NCBI RefSeq assembly: GCF_002743375.1
Contig: NZ_PDZC01000003.1
Coordinates: 62,001-126,000 of the forward strand
DNA length: 64,000 nucleotides
Source: Sporosarcina sp. P34
GTDB lineage: Bacteria; Bacillota; Bacilli; Bacillales_A; Planococcaceae
Reading direction: 5' to 3'
Position numbers and translations under genes: made by a program. Shown here piece by piece: positions 27,017 through 39,185 of this stretch. The first letter of the stretch is position 1. Each line of letters begins with the position of its first letter. The notes under the pieces were generated by a model. It did no database searches, was not told the DNA's origin, and was given only the letters and a program-made list of their open reading frames with translations.

Positions 27017-28090
27017 ATGAAAAAAGAAACATTGGCGTTATTTCGTACATTGACTGAACTTCCGGGCGCACCAGGTAATGAATACCGTGTCCGGGCTTTT
27101 ATGCGCGAGCAGTTGGCACAGAACTCGGATGAAATTATTCAAGATGGTCTCGGTGGCGTGTTTGGTGTTCGTCACGGAAAAGAAGACGAGCCGAAAATTA
27201 TGGTTGCTGGACATATGGATGAAGTCGGCTTCATGGTAACAGGTATTACAGATAACGGAATGCTTCGTTTTCAGCCGTTGGGAGGCTGGTGGAACCAAGT
27301 GTTATTGGCTCAGCGAGTCCAGATCATCACGGAAGATGCAGAAATTCCCGGTGTGATCGGTTCTATCCCACCGCACTTGTTGAGTGACGCAGAGCGCAGA
27401 AAACCAATGGACATCAAAAATATGCTGATTGATGTTGGCGCTGACGACAAAGCCGATGCTGAGCGTTTTGGTATTCGTCCCGGTCAGCAAATCTTGCCGA
27501 TTTGTCCGTTCACACCGATGGCTAATCCCAAAAAGATTATGGCCAAAGCATGGGATAACCGCTATGGTTGCGGTCTTGCTATAGAACTGTTGCAAGAAGT
27601 GAAAGACGAAACGTTGCCGAATACATTGTATTCAGGGGCAACCGTTATGGAAGAAGTCGGCTTACGTGGCGCGCAAACGGCAGCACGTATGATAGATCCT
27701 GATCTATTCTTCGCACTCGATGCAAGTCCTGCAAATGATGCAAGTGGCGATAAAAAAGAATTTGGACAATTGGGTCAAGGAACGTTGTTACGTATTATGG
27801 ACCGCTCGATGATCACACACCGTGGTATGCGCGAATTCATTTTAGATACTGCTGAAACTCACAATATACCGTATCAATACTTTGTATCCCAAGGCGGTAC
27901 GGATGCAGGGCAAGTACATGTAGCCAATAACGGCGTGCCAAGTGCTGTCATCGGTATTTGTTCTCGTTACATCCATACTGCGGCTTCCATTATCCACACA
28001 GATGATTATGCAGCAGCGAAAGAATTAATTACAAAACTAGTAAAAGCATGTGATAAAACAACTGTGGAAACTATTAAACAAAATGGCTAA
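27017..28090 (+). CDS. ytoP: M42 family aminopeptidase YtoP
   Basis: A 357-residue co-catalytic metallopeptidase (glutamyl/deblocking aminopeptidase family). Metal ligands and catalytic residues lie in [10 protein letters not shown] near residue 65, [10 protein letters not shown] near 177, EEVGLRG near 212 and DASPAND near 234. [12 protein letters not shown] near 323 supplies the last His. The ribosome site AGTGAGGGA precedes ATG 27017. DUF84 follows 28 bp later. Confidence 0.92.
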   Translation: MKKETLALFRTLTELPGAPGNEYRVRAFMREQLAQNSDEIIQDGLGGVFGVRHGKEDEPKIMVAGHMDEVGFMVTGITDNGMLRFQPLGGWWNQVLLAQRVQIITEDAEIPGVIGSIPPHLLSDAERRKPMDIKNMLIDVGADDKADAERFGIRPGQQILPICPFTPMANPKKIMAKAWDNRYGCGLAIELLQEVKDETLPNTLYSGATVMEEVGLRGAQTAARMIDPDLFFALDASPANDASGDKKEFGQLGQGTLLRIMDRSMITHRGMREFILDTAETHNIPYQYFVSQGGTDAGQVHVANNGVPSAVIGICSRYIHTAASIIHTDDYAAAKELITKLVKACDKTTVETIKQNG

Positions 28091-28118
28091 ACGACTAGAA
28101 ATGAAATGAGGATGTGGA

Positions 28119-28634
28119 ATGGAATTTGTTCTTGGCTCTGAAAATCAGGCGAAAAAGCGTGCGGTAGTTCGGGTCGTTGAACGTTACGTGGAGAACAGTA
28201 TGATTTCCTTTGCGTCCGTTCCGTCAGGCGTCAGCGCACAGCCGATGAGTGAGGAAGAAACACGGCAAGGCGCAATCAATCGTTCAGTCACTGTAGCAAA
28301 GAATGCTTATGGAATAGGTTTAGAAGGCGGAGTTCATATGCTTTTTGGCACGATGTATCTCTGCAATTGGGGCGCCCTCACCACACCGGACGGCAAAACG
28401 TTTACTGCTGCGGGAGCACAAATCCCTTTACCAGAAGAATTGGCCGACGAAATTCGCCGTGGCAATGAACTCGGTGATGCGGTGGATGCCTATTTTAAAA
28501 AGCAAAATGTTCGCATGTCAGAAGGGGCTATGGGGATGTTAACGGCACAACTTGTACCAAGGGATGCGTTATTTGAACATATCATGCAATTATTGATTGG
28601 CCAGCTCTTGTATAGCATGTCGATACAGAGCTGA
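28119..28634 (+). CDS. DUF84 family inosine/xanthosine triphosphatase-like protein
   Basis: A 171-residue protein matching the YjjX/DUF84 family, which hydrolyses non-canonical purine triphosphates (ITP, XTP) so they do not enter DNA or RNA. Conserved features: LGSENQAKKRAV near residue 4, VPSGVSAQPMSEEETRQGAINR near 36 (key text QPMSEEETRQGA), and GLEGGV near 67. Length matches the family. Activity is inferred from the family. Confidence 0.85.
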   Translation: MEFVLGSENQAKKRAVVRVVERYVENSMISFASVPSGVSAQPMSEEETRQGAINRSVTVAKNAYGIGLEGGVHMLFGTMYLCNWGALTTPDGKTFTAAGAQIPLPEELADEIRRGNELGDAVDAYFKKQNVRMSEGAMGMLTAQLVPRDALFEHIMQLLIGQLLYSMSIQS

Positions 28635-28712
28635 CGATTGCAATAGCGTCGGGGTGCGATTAGAATAGGACTGATAGAAATTTGAACGAAGGTAGAGAAG
28701 GGGGGAACCTGA

Positions 28713-29231
28713 ATGTTGCGAAGTGGAAAGGTTTTCTTGCTGTTGCTACTAGCTGTCGTGTTGGTAGGATGTAATCAAAAAGTGGAAGTTCGTACTGACG
28801 ATGCATTTGTTTCAGCAAAAAAAGCATTCGAACTAAATAGCAAAAAACCAAATCAAACGGTGGGCGATATTGAATTCTATAAACCGCCAACTCTACGAAT
28901 GGATAAAGAATCAACTTCCCAACAGATTGTTTTAACTAAACGAAATGATTCATTTTATCTAACAGTTAATCCGAATGAAAAGAAAAATAGTCAAGTCTAT
29001 TATGACGTACTATTAACGGATGAACCGGATGATTTAGTAGGTGCACAAACATTTTCTAAAGATGAAGCATTTGGCTTTGTTGCGGTCATACAAAAAGGTG
29101 AGAAACAAGTAGAGTTAATCGCCAACGTAGGCGGGGCGAAAGTTGAAACTGTGACAGATGAAGAAAATACCAAAGCATATGTAGAAATGATGATGGAAAT
29201 TGCTCGTTCGGTTCAACATGACGACGAGTAA
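28713..29231 (+). CDS. Lipoprotein of unknown function
   Basis: A 172-residue protein with a lipoprotein signal LLLLLAVVLVGC, lipidation Cys at residue 20. The mature part is hydrophilic and mixed alpha/beta with no motif I recognise. GGGGGG lies 8 nt before ATG 28713. It sits just before ytpQ-ytpR, where I recall thioredoxin-like ytpP in Bacillus. It has no CxxC, so it is not ytpP. Confidence 0.8.
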   Translation: MLRSGKVFLLLLLAVVLVGCNQKVEVRTDDAFVSAKKAFELNSKKPNQTVGDIEFYKPPTLRMDKESTSQQIVLTKRNDSFYLTVNPNEKKNSQVYYDVLLTDEPDDLVGAQTFSKDEAFGFVAVIQKGEKQVELIANVGGAKVETVTDEENTKAYVEMMMEIARSVQHDDE

Positions 29232-29264
29232 GTAATTATGAGTATTGAAGGAGAGGGTTAACGA

Positions 29265-30080
29265 ATGGAAGCTGAAGATTTGGTAGAAGAACTAAAGAAA
29301 CGCTTACCTAAAGAGAACTTCGATTGGCAATTTGATCGTCGGGCAGATAAATTGCGGATTGTCCACCATACTCTTCATAAAGGCATGGATATTTCATTAC
29401 CTGAAATTCTATCCAAGTATGAACAGAAAAACGAACGCGCAATCGATGAAGTGGTGTATACCGTCCAAGAGACGTTTCGCGCTATGGAGCAAGAACAGGC
29501 AAAAGGCTTTGCGGGAGAAAATACGATTTATCCTGTCATCCGTTCGACTTCATTCCCAACTGAAAGTTCCGCAGGACAAGCTTTCTTAACGAAAGAGCAT
29601 ACAGCAGAAACACGAATTTTCTATGCGCTGGATTTAGGGAACACGTATCGCTTGATTGATCAAGGGATGCTGTCCGATCTGCAGATGACAGAACAGGAAA
29701 TACAGGAAGTCGCAATGTTTAAAGTGAAGTCGTTACCGACAACGTATAAGCAAGATGTCGTATCTGATAATATATTCTACTTCATCAACAATAACGATGG
29801 ATATGATGCGAGCAGAATATTGAATCAGCCATTCATGAGAGAAATGGAACAAAAAATACAAGGGCATATGGTCGTTTCTGTTCCTCACCAAGATGTGTTA
29901 ATCATTGGAGATATACGGAATGAAACAGGCTATGACGTCGTGGCGCAGATCGCGATGCAGTTTTTCACAACAGGTGCCGTACCAGTTACATCATTGTCTT
30001 TCATTTATGAAGATGGTAAGCTTGAACCGATTTTCATTATGGCGAAAAATAGATTGGCAAGAAGGGATCAGAAAAAATGA
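29265..30080 (+). CDS. ytpQ: DUF1444 family protein YtpQ
   Basis: A 271-residue soluble protein of the DUF1444/YtpQ family, conserved in Bacillales between ytpP and ytpR. It begins [15 protein letters not shown] and contains [11 protein letters not shown] and [11 protein letters not shown] blocks. No catalytic motif or membrane segment is visible and the role is unknown. GGAGAGGG precedes the ATG. It overlaps ytpR by 4 bp. Confidence 0.88.
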   Translation: MEAEDLVEELKKRLPKENFDWQFDRRADKLRIVHHTLHKGMDISLPEILSKYEQKNERAIDEVVYTVQETFRAMEQEQAKGFAGENTIYPVIRSTSFPTESSAGQAFLTKEHTAETRIFYALDLGNTYRLIDQGMLSDLQMTEQEIQEVAMFKVKSLPTTYKQDVVSDNIFYFINNNDGYDASRILNQPFMREMEQKIQGHMVVSVPHQDVLIIGDIRNETGYDVVAQIAMQFFTTGAVPVTSLSFIYEDGKLEPIFIMAKNRLARRDQKK

Positions 30081-30688
30081 ATATATTTTATAATCCAGAA
30101 GGTGTTGGCGACGTATTGTTCGTTCAACTTACAACGGAAAGACCTGCAGCAATTACTGTGGAAAGAAAAAATAATGTCGCGTTGATTAAAAATGAAGAGA
30201 CAGAAACTGTAGTCGCGTTCAATTTATTTGATGCATCCAGTTATTTCACTGTTTCAACAGTAGGTCAAGTAGAACTGACAGAAGAGCTTGGCGAACAAAT
30301 ACAAGAAGCTTTAGAGAAAAATGACATTGCGTTAGAATTGGAATTGGACTTCATTCCAAAATTCGTTATAGGCTATGTTGCTGAAAAGGAAAAGCATCCA
30401 AATGCAGATAAATTGAACATTTGCCAGGTAGATGTAGGCGATGAAACATTGCAAATCGTTTGTGGAGCCTCTAATGTGGAAGCCGGACAGAAAGTAGTCG
30501 TAGCAAAAGTAGGCGCTGTAATGCCTTCAGGTATGGTCATTCGTGATGCGGAACTTCGTGGTGTCGCTTCGTCTGGTATGATTTGTTCTGCTAAAGAACT
30601 CAATCTGCAAGATGCGCCCGACGCAAAAGGAATCCTCGTATTAGAAGACGATAAGAAAGTCGGAGAAGCTTTCGAAGGTAAATTGTAA
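30077..30688 (+). CDS. ytpR: tRNA-binding domain protein YtpR
   Basis: A 203-residue protein. The N-terminal half (DUF4479) is followed by an EMAP-type tRNA-binding OB fold: [31 protein letters not shown], with the key text [12 protein letters not shown] and CGASNV near residues 117-140. This resembles the N-terminal domain of phenylalanyl-tRNA synthetase beta. It presumably binds tRNA or a related RNA. The start overlaps the ytpQ stop (ATGA). Confidence 0.92.
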   Translation: MNIFYNPEGVGDVLFVQLTTERPAAITVERKNNVALIKNEETETVVAFNLFDASSYFTVSTVGQVELTEELGEQIQEALEKNDIALELELDFIPKFVIGYVAEKEKHPNADKLNICQVDVGDETLQIVCGASNVEAGQKVVVAKVGAVMPSGMVIRDAELRGVASSGMICSAKELNLQDAPDAKGILVLEDDKKVGEAFEGKL

Positions 30689-30701
30689 ATATATCCATAG
30701 G

Positions 30702-30750
30702 AAAAAGCTTTTGCATAAGCCTCATTAGGCTTGTAGCAAAAGCTTTTTTG
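30702..30750 (+). terminator. Terminator after ytpR
   Basis: AAAAAGCTTTTGC / GCAAAAGCTTTTTT, with an inner AAGCCT / AGGCTT stem. Confidence 0.92.
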
Positions 30751-30808
30751 TATTATTGTTACAAAGGGTTACAAATCATCATTTTATACAGAAAGAACAT
30801 AGAACTGT

Positions 30809-30838
30809 TTGATTTCCTCCTAGGTAACCTGTTAAAAT
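30809..30838 (+). promoter_or_regulatory. sftA promoter
   Basis: TTGATT (30809-30814), 18-bp spacer, TAAAAT (30833-30838). The predicted transcript start lies only a few bases from ATG 30842, which is one reason to prefer the TTG start at 30869. Confidence 0.6.
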
Positions 30839-30868
30839 GAAATGATTGATATGAAAAGAGTGATATAT

Positions 30869-33886
<3,018 letters not shown>

Positions 33887-33925
33887 CGAATGCATCGTTC
33901 CAATCTAAAGGTTTGATCGAACGCA

Positions 33926-33934
33926 TGGTATACT
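33926..33934 (+). promoter_or_regulatory. Extended -10 promoter for murC
   Basis: TGGTATACT (TGnTATAAT type) about 83 bp before the murC start. No good -35 hexamer is visible. Confidence 0.5.
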
Positions 33935-34016
33935 ATGACAAGAAATAATCTTCTCATCCATTATTGGACAATGGAAGATAAAAAGTGGGATGAAAGAACT
34001 CCCGGGAGGTTTCAAT

Positions 34017-35330
34017 ATGACATTGTTACATTTTACTGGTATCAAAGGATCGGGAATGAGTTCCCTTGCCCAGTTGCTACATGACTCTTCGTATGAAGTT
34101 CAAGGGTCTGATGTGGAAAAATACTTTTTCACCGAAGATCCCTTGCATGAACGAAATATAAAAGTACTGCCATTTGACGAAAATAATATTCAGCCGGGCA
34201 TGAAAGTGATTGCAGGAAACGCATTTAAAGATGATCATCCTGAATTACTACGAGCAGCAGAACTTGGTATAGAAGTTATTCGTTACCATGATTTCTTAGG
34301 CGACTATATGGAACAATTTACTTCCATAGGTGTAACGGGTACGCATGGCAAAACGTCTACAACGGGTTTGCTTGCGCATGTATTGGGTGGCTTTGCGCCA
34401 ACATCGTACTTAATAGGGGATGGTACAGGTAAAGGTATCGAGAATGCGAAGAACTTTGTATTTGAAGCGTGTGAATACAAACGACACTTTTTGGCCTACC
34501 ATCCAGACTATGCCATCATGACGAATATTGATTTCGATCATCCGGATTATTTCACAAGTCTGGACGATATTTTGAGCGCTTTCGGCCAGATGGCGAGCCA
34601 AGTGAAGAAGGCATTAATCGCTTGTGGTGACGACGACAATCTTCAAAAACTTCAATGTCAAGTTCCGATTGTCTATTATGGCTTGGATTCATCCAATGAC
34701 TTTTACGCAGCAAATATTGAAAAAGATGAAAATGGTTGTTCGTTTGATGTGTTCATTCGAAATGAATTCTATCACCGTTTCACCATTGTATTAACAGGCG
34801 ATCATGCTATTAGAAATGCGTTGAGTGTAATTACACTATGTCATTATGAAGATATTCCAGCTGACATTGTGAATGAACGCTTTGCGACGTTTACAGGCGT
34901 AAAAAGACGTTTTTCTGTCATGGAAGTAGATGACCGTATCATTGTAGATGATTATGCACATCATCCTACCGAAATCCGTGCAACATTGGATTCTGCACGT
35001 CAAAAATATCCGAACCGTGAAGTGATTGCGGTATTCCAACCGCATACATTCAGCAGAACAGCAGCGATGTTAGATCAATTTGCAGAAAGTCTGTCTGAAG
35101 CAGATCATGTATACTTATGTGACATCTTCGGTTCTGCACGGGAGAAAGTCGGTAGCTTAACGATTCACGATTTGATAGATAAAATCCCCAACTCCCAACA
35201 TTTGAAGATAGAAGATATGTCAGATTTAGCAGCACATGAAAATTCTGTCATTCTTTTTATGGGAGCTGGAGATATCCAATTATATTTAAAACAATTCACT
35301 TCTGATATTACGAAAGAAGAAACAGCCTAA
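34017..35330 (+). CDS. murC: UDP-N-acetylmuramate--L-alanine ligase
   Basis: A 437-residue Mur ligase adding L-Ala to UDP-MurNAc in peptidoglycan synthesis. The N-terminal nucleotide-sugar motif is [14 protein letters not shown] and the ATP loop is [14 protein letters not shown] near residue 107. Also present are [11 protein letters not shown] and the C-terminal [14 protein letters not shown] near 310. ATG 34017 has GGGAGG 8 nt upstream; an in-frame ATG at 33990 lacks a ribosome site and would add a non-family extension. Confidence 0.96.
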   Translation: MTLLHFTGIKGSGMSSLAQLLHDSSYEVQGSDVEKYFFTEDPLHERNIKVLPFDENNIQPGMKVIAGNAFKDDHPELLRAAELGIEVIRYHDFLGDYMEQFTSIGVTGTHGKTSTTGLLAHVLGGFAPTSYLIGDGTGKGIENAKNFVFEACEYKRHFLAYHPDYAIMTNIDFDHPDYFTSLDDILSAFGQMASQVKKALIACGDDDNLQKLQCQVPIVYYGLDSSNDFYAANIEKDENGCSFDVFIRNEFYHRFTIVLTGDHAIRNALSVITLCHYEDIPADIVNERFATFTGVKRRFSVMEVDDRIIVDDYAHHPTEIRATLDSARQKYPNREVIAVFQPHTFSRTAAMLDQFAESLSEADHVYLCDIFGSAREKVGSLTIHDLIDKIPNSQHLKIEDMSDLAAHENSVILFMGAGDIQLYLKQFTSDITKEETA

Positions 35331-35365
35331 TCTTTTATGAGAGGGCTGTTTCTCTCTTTTTTTTT
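35319..35365 (+). terminator. murC terminator
   Basis: GAAACAGCC / GGCTGTTTC around the stop codon, followed by TCTCTTTTTTTTT. Confidence 0.85.
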
Positions 35366-35428
35366 AGGTTTTTTGGTTTCGATAAAGGATATCACCCAGT
35401 TATGTCGAACAGGAGTATAGGACGAAAA

Positions 35429-35454
35429 GTTTAGAAACTCTCAAAGAGGGGTAA
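35429..35454 (+). promoter_or_regulatory. Sigma-B-type promoter of ytxG-ytxH
   Basis: GTTTAG (35429-35434), 14-bp spacer, GGGTAA (35449-35454), a close match to the general-stress consensus GTTTAA-N12-15-GGGTAT. It is 38 bp upstream of the ytxG start. ytxG/ytxH belong to the SigB regulon in B. subtilis. Confidence 0.8.
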
Positions 35455-35491
35455 AGTTTTCGTAAGAATATGCTCTAGGAGGATAACGTAA

Positions 35492-35944
35492 GTGATCAAT
35501 TTACTTTACGTTGCAGCAGTGATTGCCGCAATCGCATTTCTTATTCTTTGTGTAAGTCTGGCTATGACACTGGGGTCGTTAAAGACATCTTTACAGAGTG
35601 TCTCGCATACAGTAGGTGACTTATCAAAGCAATTAGAGGGAGTGACTACAGAAAGTACACAACTTCTTCAAAAGACCAATCAGCTAGCCGAAGATTTACA
35701 AGGAAAAGCGGACAAGCTGAACACTGTGGTGGATGCAGTAAAAGGAGTAGGTGACTCAGTGAACACTCTCAATCAATCAGTTCATCGGATCTCAAACTCA
35801 GTAACTACAAACGCTGAACAAAACAGTGACAAAATCGCGCAAGTCGTACAGTGGGGAACCGTTGCAGTTAATCTATATGATCAAGTAAAAGAACGGCAAC
35901 CTAAAACGTCCGCTGGTTGGACAGTATACAAATCGCGCTCCTAG
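35492..35944 (+). CDS. ytxG: DUF948 membrane protein YtxG (general stress)
   Basis: A 150-residue protein with an N-terminal membrane anchor (LLYVAAVIAAIAFLILCVSL) and a long amphipathic, heptad-like region (about residues 30-115, rich in Ser/Thr/Gln) predicted to be a coiled coil. This matches DUF948/YtxG. GTG 35492 follows AGGAGG at 8-nt spacing. It lies 56 bp upstream of ytxH and shares its sigma-B-like promoter. The ytxJ gene that follows ytxH in B. subtilis is missing. Confidence 0.88.
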   Translation: MINLLYVAAVIAAIAFLILCVSLAMTLGSLKTSLQSVSHTVGDLSKQLEGVTTESTQLLQKTNQLAEDLQGKADKLNTVVDAVKGVGDSVNTLNQSVHRISNSVTTNAEQNSDKIAQVVQWGTVAVNLYDQVKERQPKTSAGWTVYKSRS

Positions 35945-36000
35945 TACAAGCATTTTCCTTTAAAACATACAAAAATAGTTAATTCACAGGAGGAAGAAAA

Positions 36001-36777
36001 ATGACAGAAAACAAACCGAACTATAACGACAACCAAGGTAACTACTCAAATACGTATGGCCAACCACAATATCCAGCGAACTACACATATCGTTCAACTC
36101 ATGATCTGTATGATGAGGATAGTAATGGTACAGGTAGTTTCATTGCTGGCGCAATCATCGGTGGGGTAATCGGCGCTGCGACTGCATTGTTCTTAGCACC
36201 GAAGACAGGCCGTGAAATGCGTGAAGATTTCACTACACAAGCTTCACAATTAAAAGACAAGAGTATTGAATTGAGCTCAACAGCAAAAGATAAAGCGGTA
36301 GAGTTTTCAAGCACAGCAAAAGATAAAGCAGTGGAATTTTCAAGTGCAGCAAAAGATTACACAGCTGACTTGACGGACACGGCAAAAGAAAAAACTGCAG
36401 CGTTTACTACAGCTGCAAAAGAGAAGACTTCTGAGTTGTCTCAAAACTTGCAAGAACAGTCAGAACAGCTAGTTGACAAAGTGAAGTCTGCTAAATCAAA
36501 AACAAATGTTCCAATGGACGATGGTACTGTATCATCTGAAGGCGAAGAGGCAACTGATTATAAAAGTTCAAAAGAAAACAATGAAAAGTCAGGGGAACTT
36601 TCAAAAGTAAAAGAAACAACAAATAAAAATGCAGACCAAGTTAAAGCCGACAAATCTGCTAACCAAAACAATGATACTAAATCTCCTAATGCAAATGCTT
36701 CCGCTAAAAAGAATACAAATCAATCTAAAGCTAACAACTCATCTTCAAACAACAACAACAAAATTCATTCTAAATAA
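36001..36777 (+). CDS. ytxH: YtxH domain stress protein with LEA-like 11-residue repeats
   Basis: 258 residues. A Tyr/Asn/Gln-rich start is followed by a glycine-zipper membrane segment GSFIAGAIIGGVIGAATALF (residues about 42-61) and the YtxH block LAPKTGREMREDF. Then come six near-exact 11-residue repeats of the pattern EFSSTAKDKAV (about 81-146), and a Lys/Asn/Ser-rich disordered tail. The 11-mers resemble LEA group 3 and apolipoprotein helices, which fold on membranes or on drying. AGGAGGA precedes the ATG. Expected role: membrane protection under stress (inference). Confidence 0.88.
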   Translation: MTENKPNYNDNQGNYSNTYGQPQYPANYTYRSTHDLYDEDSNGTGSFIAGAIIGGVIGAATALFLAPKTGREMREDFTTQASQLKDKSIELSSTAKDKAVEFSSTAKDKAVEFSSAAKDYTADLTDTAKEKTAAFTTAAKEKTSELSQNLQEQSEQLVDKVKSAKSKTNVPMDDGTVSSEGEEATDYKSSKENNEKSGELSKVKETTNKNADQVKADKSANQNNDTKSPNANASAKKNTNQSKANNSSSNNNNKIHSK

Positions 36778-36782
36778 TAACG

Positions 36783-36811
36783 AAAACCTTCCTTTACGGG
36801 AAGGTTTTTTC
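36783..36811 (+). terminator. ytxGH terminator
   Basis: AAAACCTTCC / GGAAGGTTTT with a short loop, then TT. Confidence 0.88.
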
Positions 36812-36840
36812 TATGGATACGATTAGTCAGAGCAGCCATA

Positions 36841-36882
36841 AAGAAAAAGCTACGCCATGCGTTACTTCCGCACAGCGTAGCT
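36841..36882 (-). terminator. Terminator of the FtsA/PilM-like gene
   Basis: On the minus strand AGCTACGC / GCGTAGCT, with a 18-nt loop, ends in TTTTTCTT just after the stop codon. Confidence 0.8.
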
Positions 36883-36883
36883 G

Positions 36884-39010
36884 TTACACAAATAGAATAC
36901 GTAGTTGATCTCCACCGAATATCAATTCATCAAAGCGAATGGATTCGCCATTACGCAGTAATTGATAGGAAGTGGTGGATTGGGACGGTAAGGAAAAATC
37001 AGTGAATGAAAATACATCACTGAATAGTATAGGAGAAGTGGGCAACGATTTAAACTCCACATGGTCATTAGCTTGTACTTGGTAGTCCAGACTAGCCAGT
37101 TGTCCATTTACATACACAGCGGTTCGTGGTTTTTTGATCGTCACAGGTTCATCATTAAATGTTACATCGGCACGCTCTTCTAGCACAATATCTAAATCCC
37201 TTGCTATTTCCTTTAAGGAAAGGGAGGCATGTTGGCGCATTTCAATGATATCGTTTGCGTGAATTTGATAGTCAGCAGACACTTCTTGTCCGTTTGCGAT
37301 ATAGAGGGTTTCGCGTTTCTTTAGGCGGTGGGGAGTTCCGTTCCATGTCACAATGAAGGAATCTGTACCAGAATGTATAGGAGACGTTAGTACGTCTTGT
37401 ATTCGATTCGCTGGATTCACAGTTAGTTCATCTCGATCCGCAATCTCGGTATCAATTGCGACCGCCTTTCCGTTAAGCAAAATTTCACCCGTAATCGTCT
37501 GCGTTACTCCGTCGAGCTCAAAACATATTGTTTCAGGCGCATCTACCAAGTCTCTGACTGTCGCTGTGGCGTCAGTGCCGTCTTTACCAAACAATAGCTC
37601 GATACAGTCATGATTGTGAACAGGGTCCTTAGTGCTGGCTTCAGTACCGTTTAATAGGATGGTTGTAGATGAGCCGTGCTCGCCAGGAAGTGTTCTCCAA
37701 CGCCCGTTTACTTTTACAGTTAGTGCGAGTCCGGGTCTACCGTATAACTGACGTGCAGTAACACGGGCGGCTAGGAGTGTATCGCCCACTGTGAGCTCTT
37801 TAAGTTCAAATAATCGAACAGCTTGGTCATTGACTGTTAAGGTAATGTAATGAATGGGAGACCTTTGTGCTGCAATCGCAATACCGATTGGCGTTACGAG
37901 TGCAGGAGAAGCTTCGATTTGGTCTGAAAGTGTAACTCCGGAGAGTGCTTCAAGACTTCGAATCGCCACACGATTTTCAGGAAGATCGAGTTGCATACTC
38001 ACTTCTTTCGTCAGAGTAGGTGTTAATCCACCACCTCCCACAATCATGACGGCTTGTGGAGAAGAGTTGAGATTCAATCGTTTGATTTCATTTGCGATCG
38101 ACAGTGCTACATGTTTCACTGAAGGTCTAATTACATCAATCACTTCTTCTGAAGGGATTTTTTGTTCAAATCCTAAAATGTCTTGAAATGTCAATATGTC
38201 TTGACTCTGGATTTGACGTTTCATTTGTTCAGCAATAGGAAAATCGAGCAAGTAATGTGCACTTAGCGCTTCAGTCATTTCGTCTCCTGCAACGGGTACC
38301 ATTCCATATGCTGTGACGGTGTTATCCCTGACAATGGCAATGTCAGATGTGCCAGCACCAATATCGACCAATGCGATATTCAATCGTCTCATGGAAGGGG
38401 GAACGAGCACATGAATAGCAGCGATTGGCTCGAGTGTTAAAGCCTCCATTTCCAAATCGGCACGCTTTAACGCGGCAAGTAAGGATTCTACAACGACTCG
38501 TGGTAAAAATGTAGCAATGACTTCTACGGTCGCTGACTTCCCTTTTTGATCAATGAGACTACCGATCTTTTCGTCTTGCAATTTGTAGTATAAAACAGAA
38601 TAACCTACGCAATAATAGTGATCATCCTCTTGTGATTGATGAGCGGATAGTAATTTTTCCTGTGCATGTTGTACAGCTGCTAATTCCAATCGATTAATGT
38701 CTTCATTGGACATTAATGTGCGATCTGAAATATCTACCGTCACAGTTCCCTCTGCTGTCTTCAATGAACGACCCGCTGCCGCAACACTGACGCGATGTAG
38801 AGGACCATGAATCAGTTCCAATTCTTCTTTTATTTCTTGAATTATAGACGCCACGCTTAAAATATTATGTATTTGTCCATCAATCATCGATCGCTCTTTA
38901 TGTTCTTTAGAAATCAAGTCCACAATATGGAATGAATCATTTTGTTCTTCTAGTACAATCCCTACAACGGTGCGCGTTCCGATGTCGAGAGCGAATAACT
39001 TAGTAGCCAG
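36884..39010 (-). CDS. FtsA/PilM-like actin-fold protein with C-terminal repeat domains
   Basis: About 709 residues. The first 390 form an FtsA-type actin fold: FALDIGTRTVVGIVLEEQ (phosphate 1), DIGAGTSDIAIVRD (phosphate 2), VAGDEMTEAL and IVGGGGLTPTL (adenosine site). The C-terminal half carries at least five short units of the type LNG...D..I..ND.IE (for example YVNGQLASLDYQVQANDHVE), suggesting tandem beta-grasp-like domains. The frame is open to 39193, but the first 60 residues are not protein-like. CTG 39010 (9 nt after AGAGG) or TTG 39019 are likelier starts. Homologues beside aroA/ccpA occur in many Bacillales but, as I recall, not B. subtilis. The cellular role is unestablished. Confidence 0.82.
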   Translation of the reverse strand: MATKLFALDIGTRTVVGIVLEEQNDSFHIVDLISKEHKERSMIDGQIHNILSVASIIQEIKEELELIHGPLHRVSVAAAGRSLKTAEGTVTVDISDRTLMSNEDINRLELAAVQHAQEKLLSAHQSQEDDHYYCVGYSVLYYKLQDEKIGSLIDQKGKSATVEVIATFLPRVVVESLLAALKRADLEMEALTLEPIAAIHVLVPPSMRRLNIALVDIGAGTSDIAIVRDNTVTAYGMVPVAGDEMTEALSAHYLLDFPIAEQMKRQIQSQDILTFQDILGFEQKIPSEEVIDVIRPSVKHVALSIANEIKRLNLNSSPQAVMIVGGGGLTPTLTKEVSMQLDLPENRVAIRSLEALSGVTLSDQIEASPALVTPIGIAIAAQRSPIHYITLTVNDQAVRLFELKELTVGDTLLAARVTARQLYGRPGLALTVKVNGRWRTLPGEHGSSTTILLNGTEASTKDPVHNHDCIELLFGKDGTDATATVRDLVDAPETICFELDGVTQTITGEILLNGKAVAIDTEIADRDELTVNPANRIQDVLTSPIHSGTDSFIVTWNGTPHRLKKRETLYIANGQEVSADYQIHANDIIEMRQHASLSLKEIARDLDIVLEERADVTFNDEPVTIKKPRTAVYVNGQLASLDYQVQANDHVEFKSLPTSPILFSDVFSFTDFSLPSQSTTSYQLLRNGESIRFDELIFGGDQLRILFV

Positions 39011-39185
39011 GATTTCCAACCTCTTTTCAAGTTTTTTTCTATGTGAAAATAATGAATATATAATTATTTGATGAAATTGCGTGACTTTTCTAAGAGTATT
39101 CATTATACTAGGTCTATTATATAAAAATGTACCATAGATTCCGGTGTTAGAAAAGGAAGATATGTACGGGGAGGAGACAGGTATT

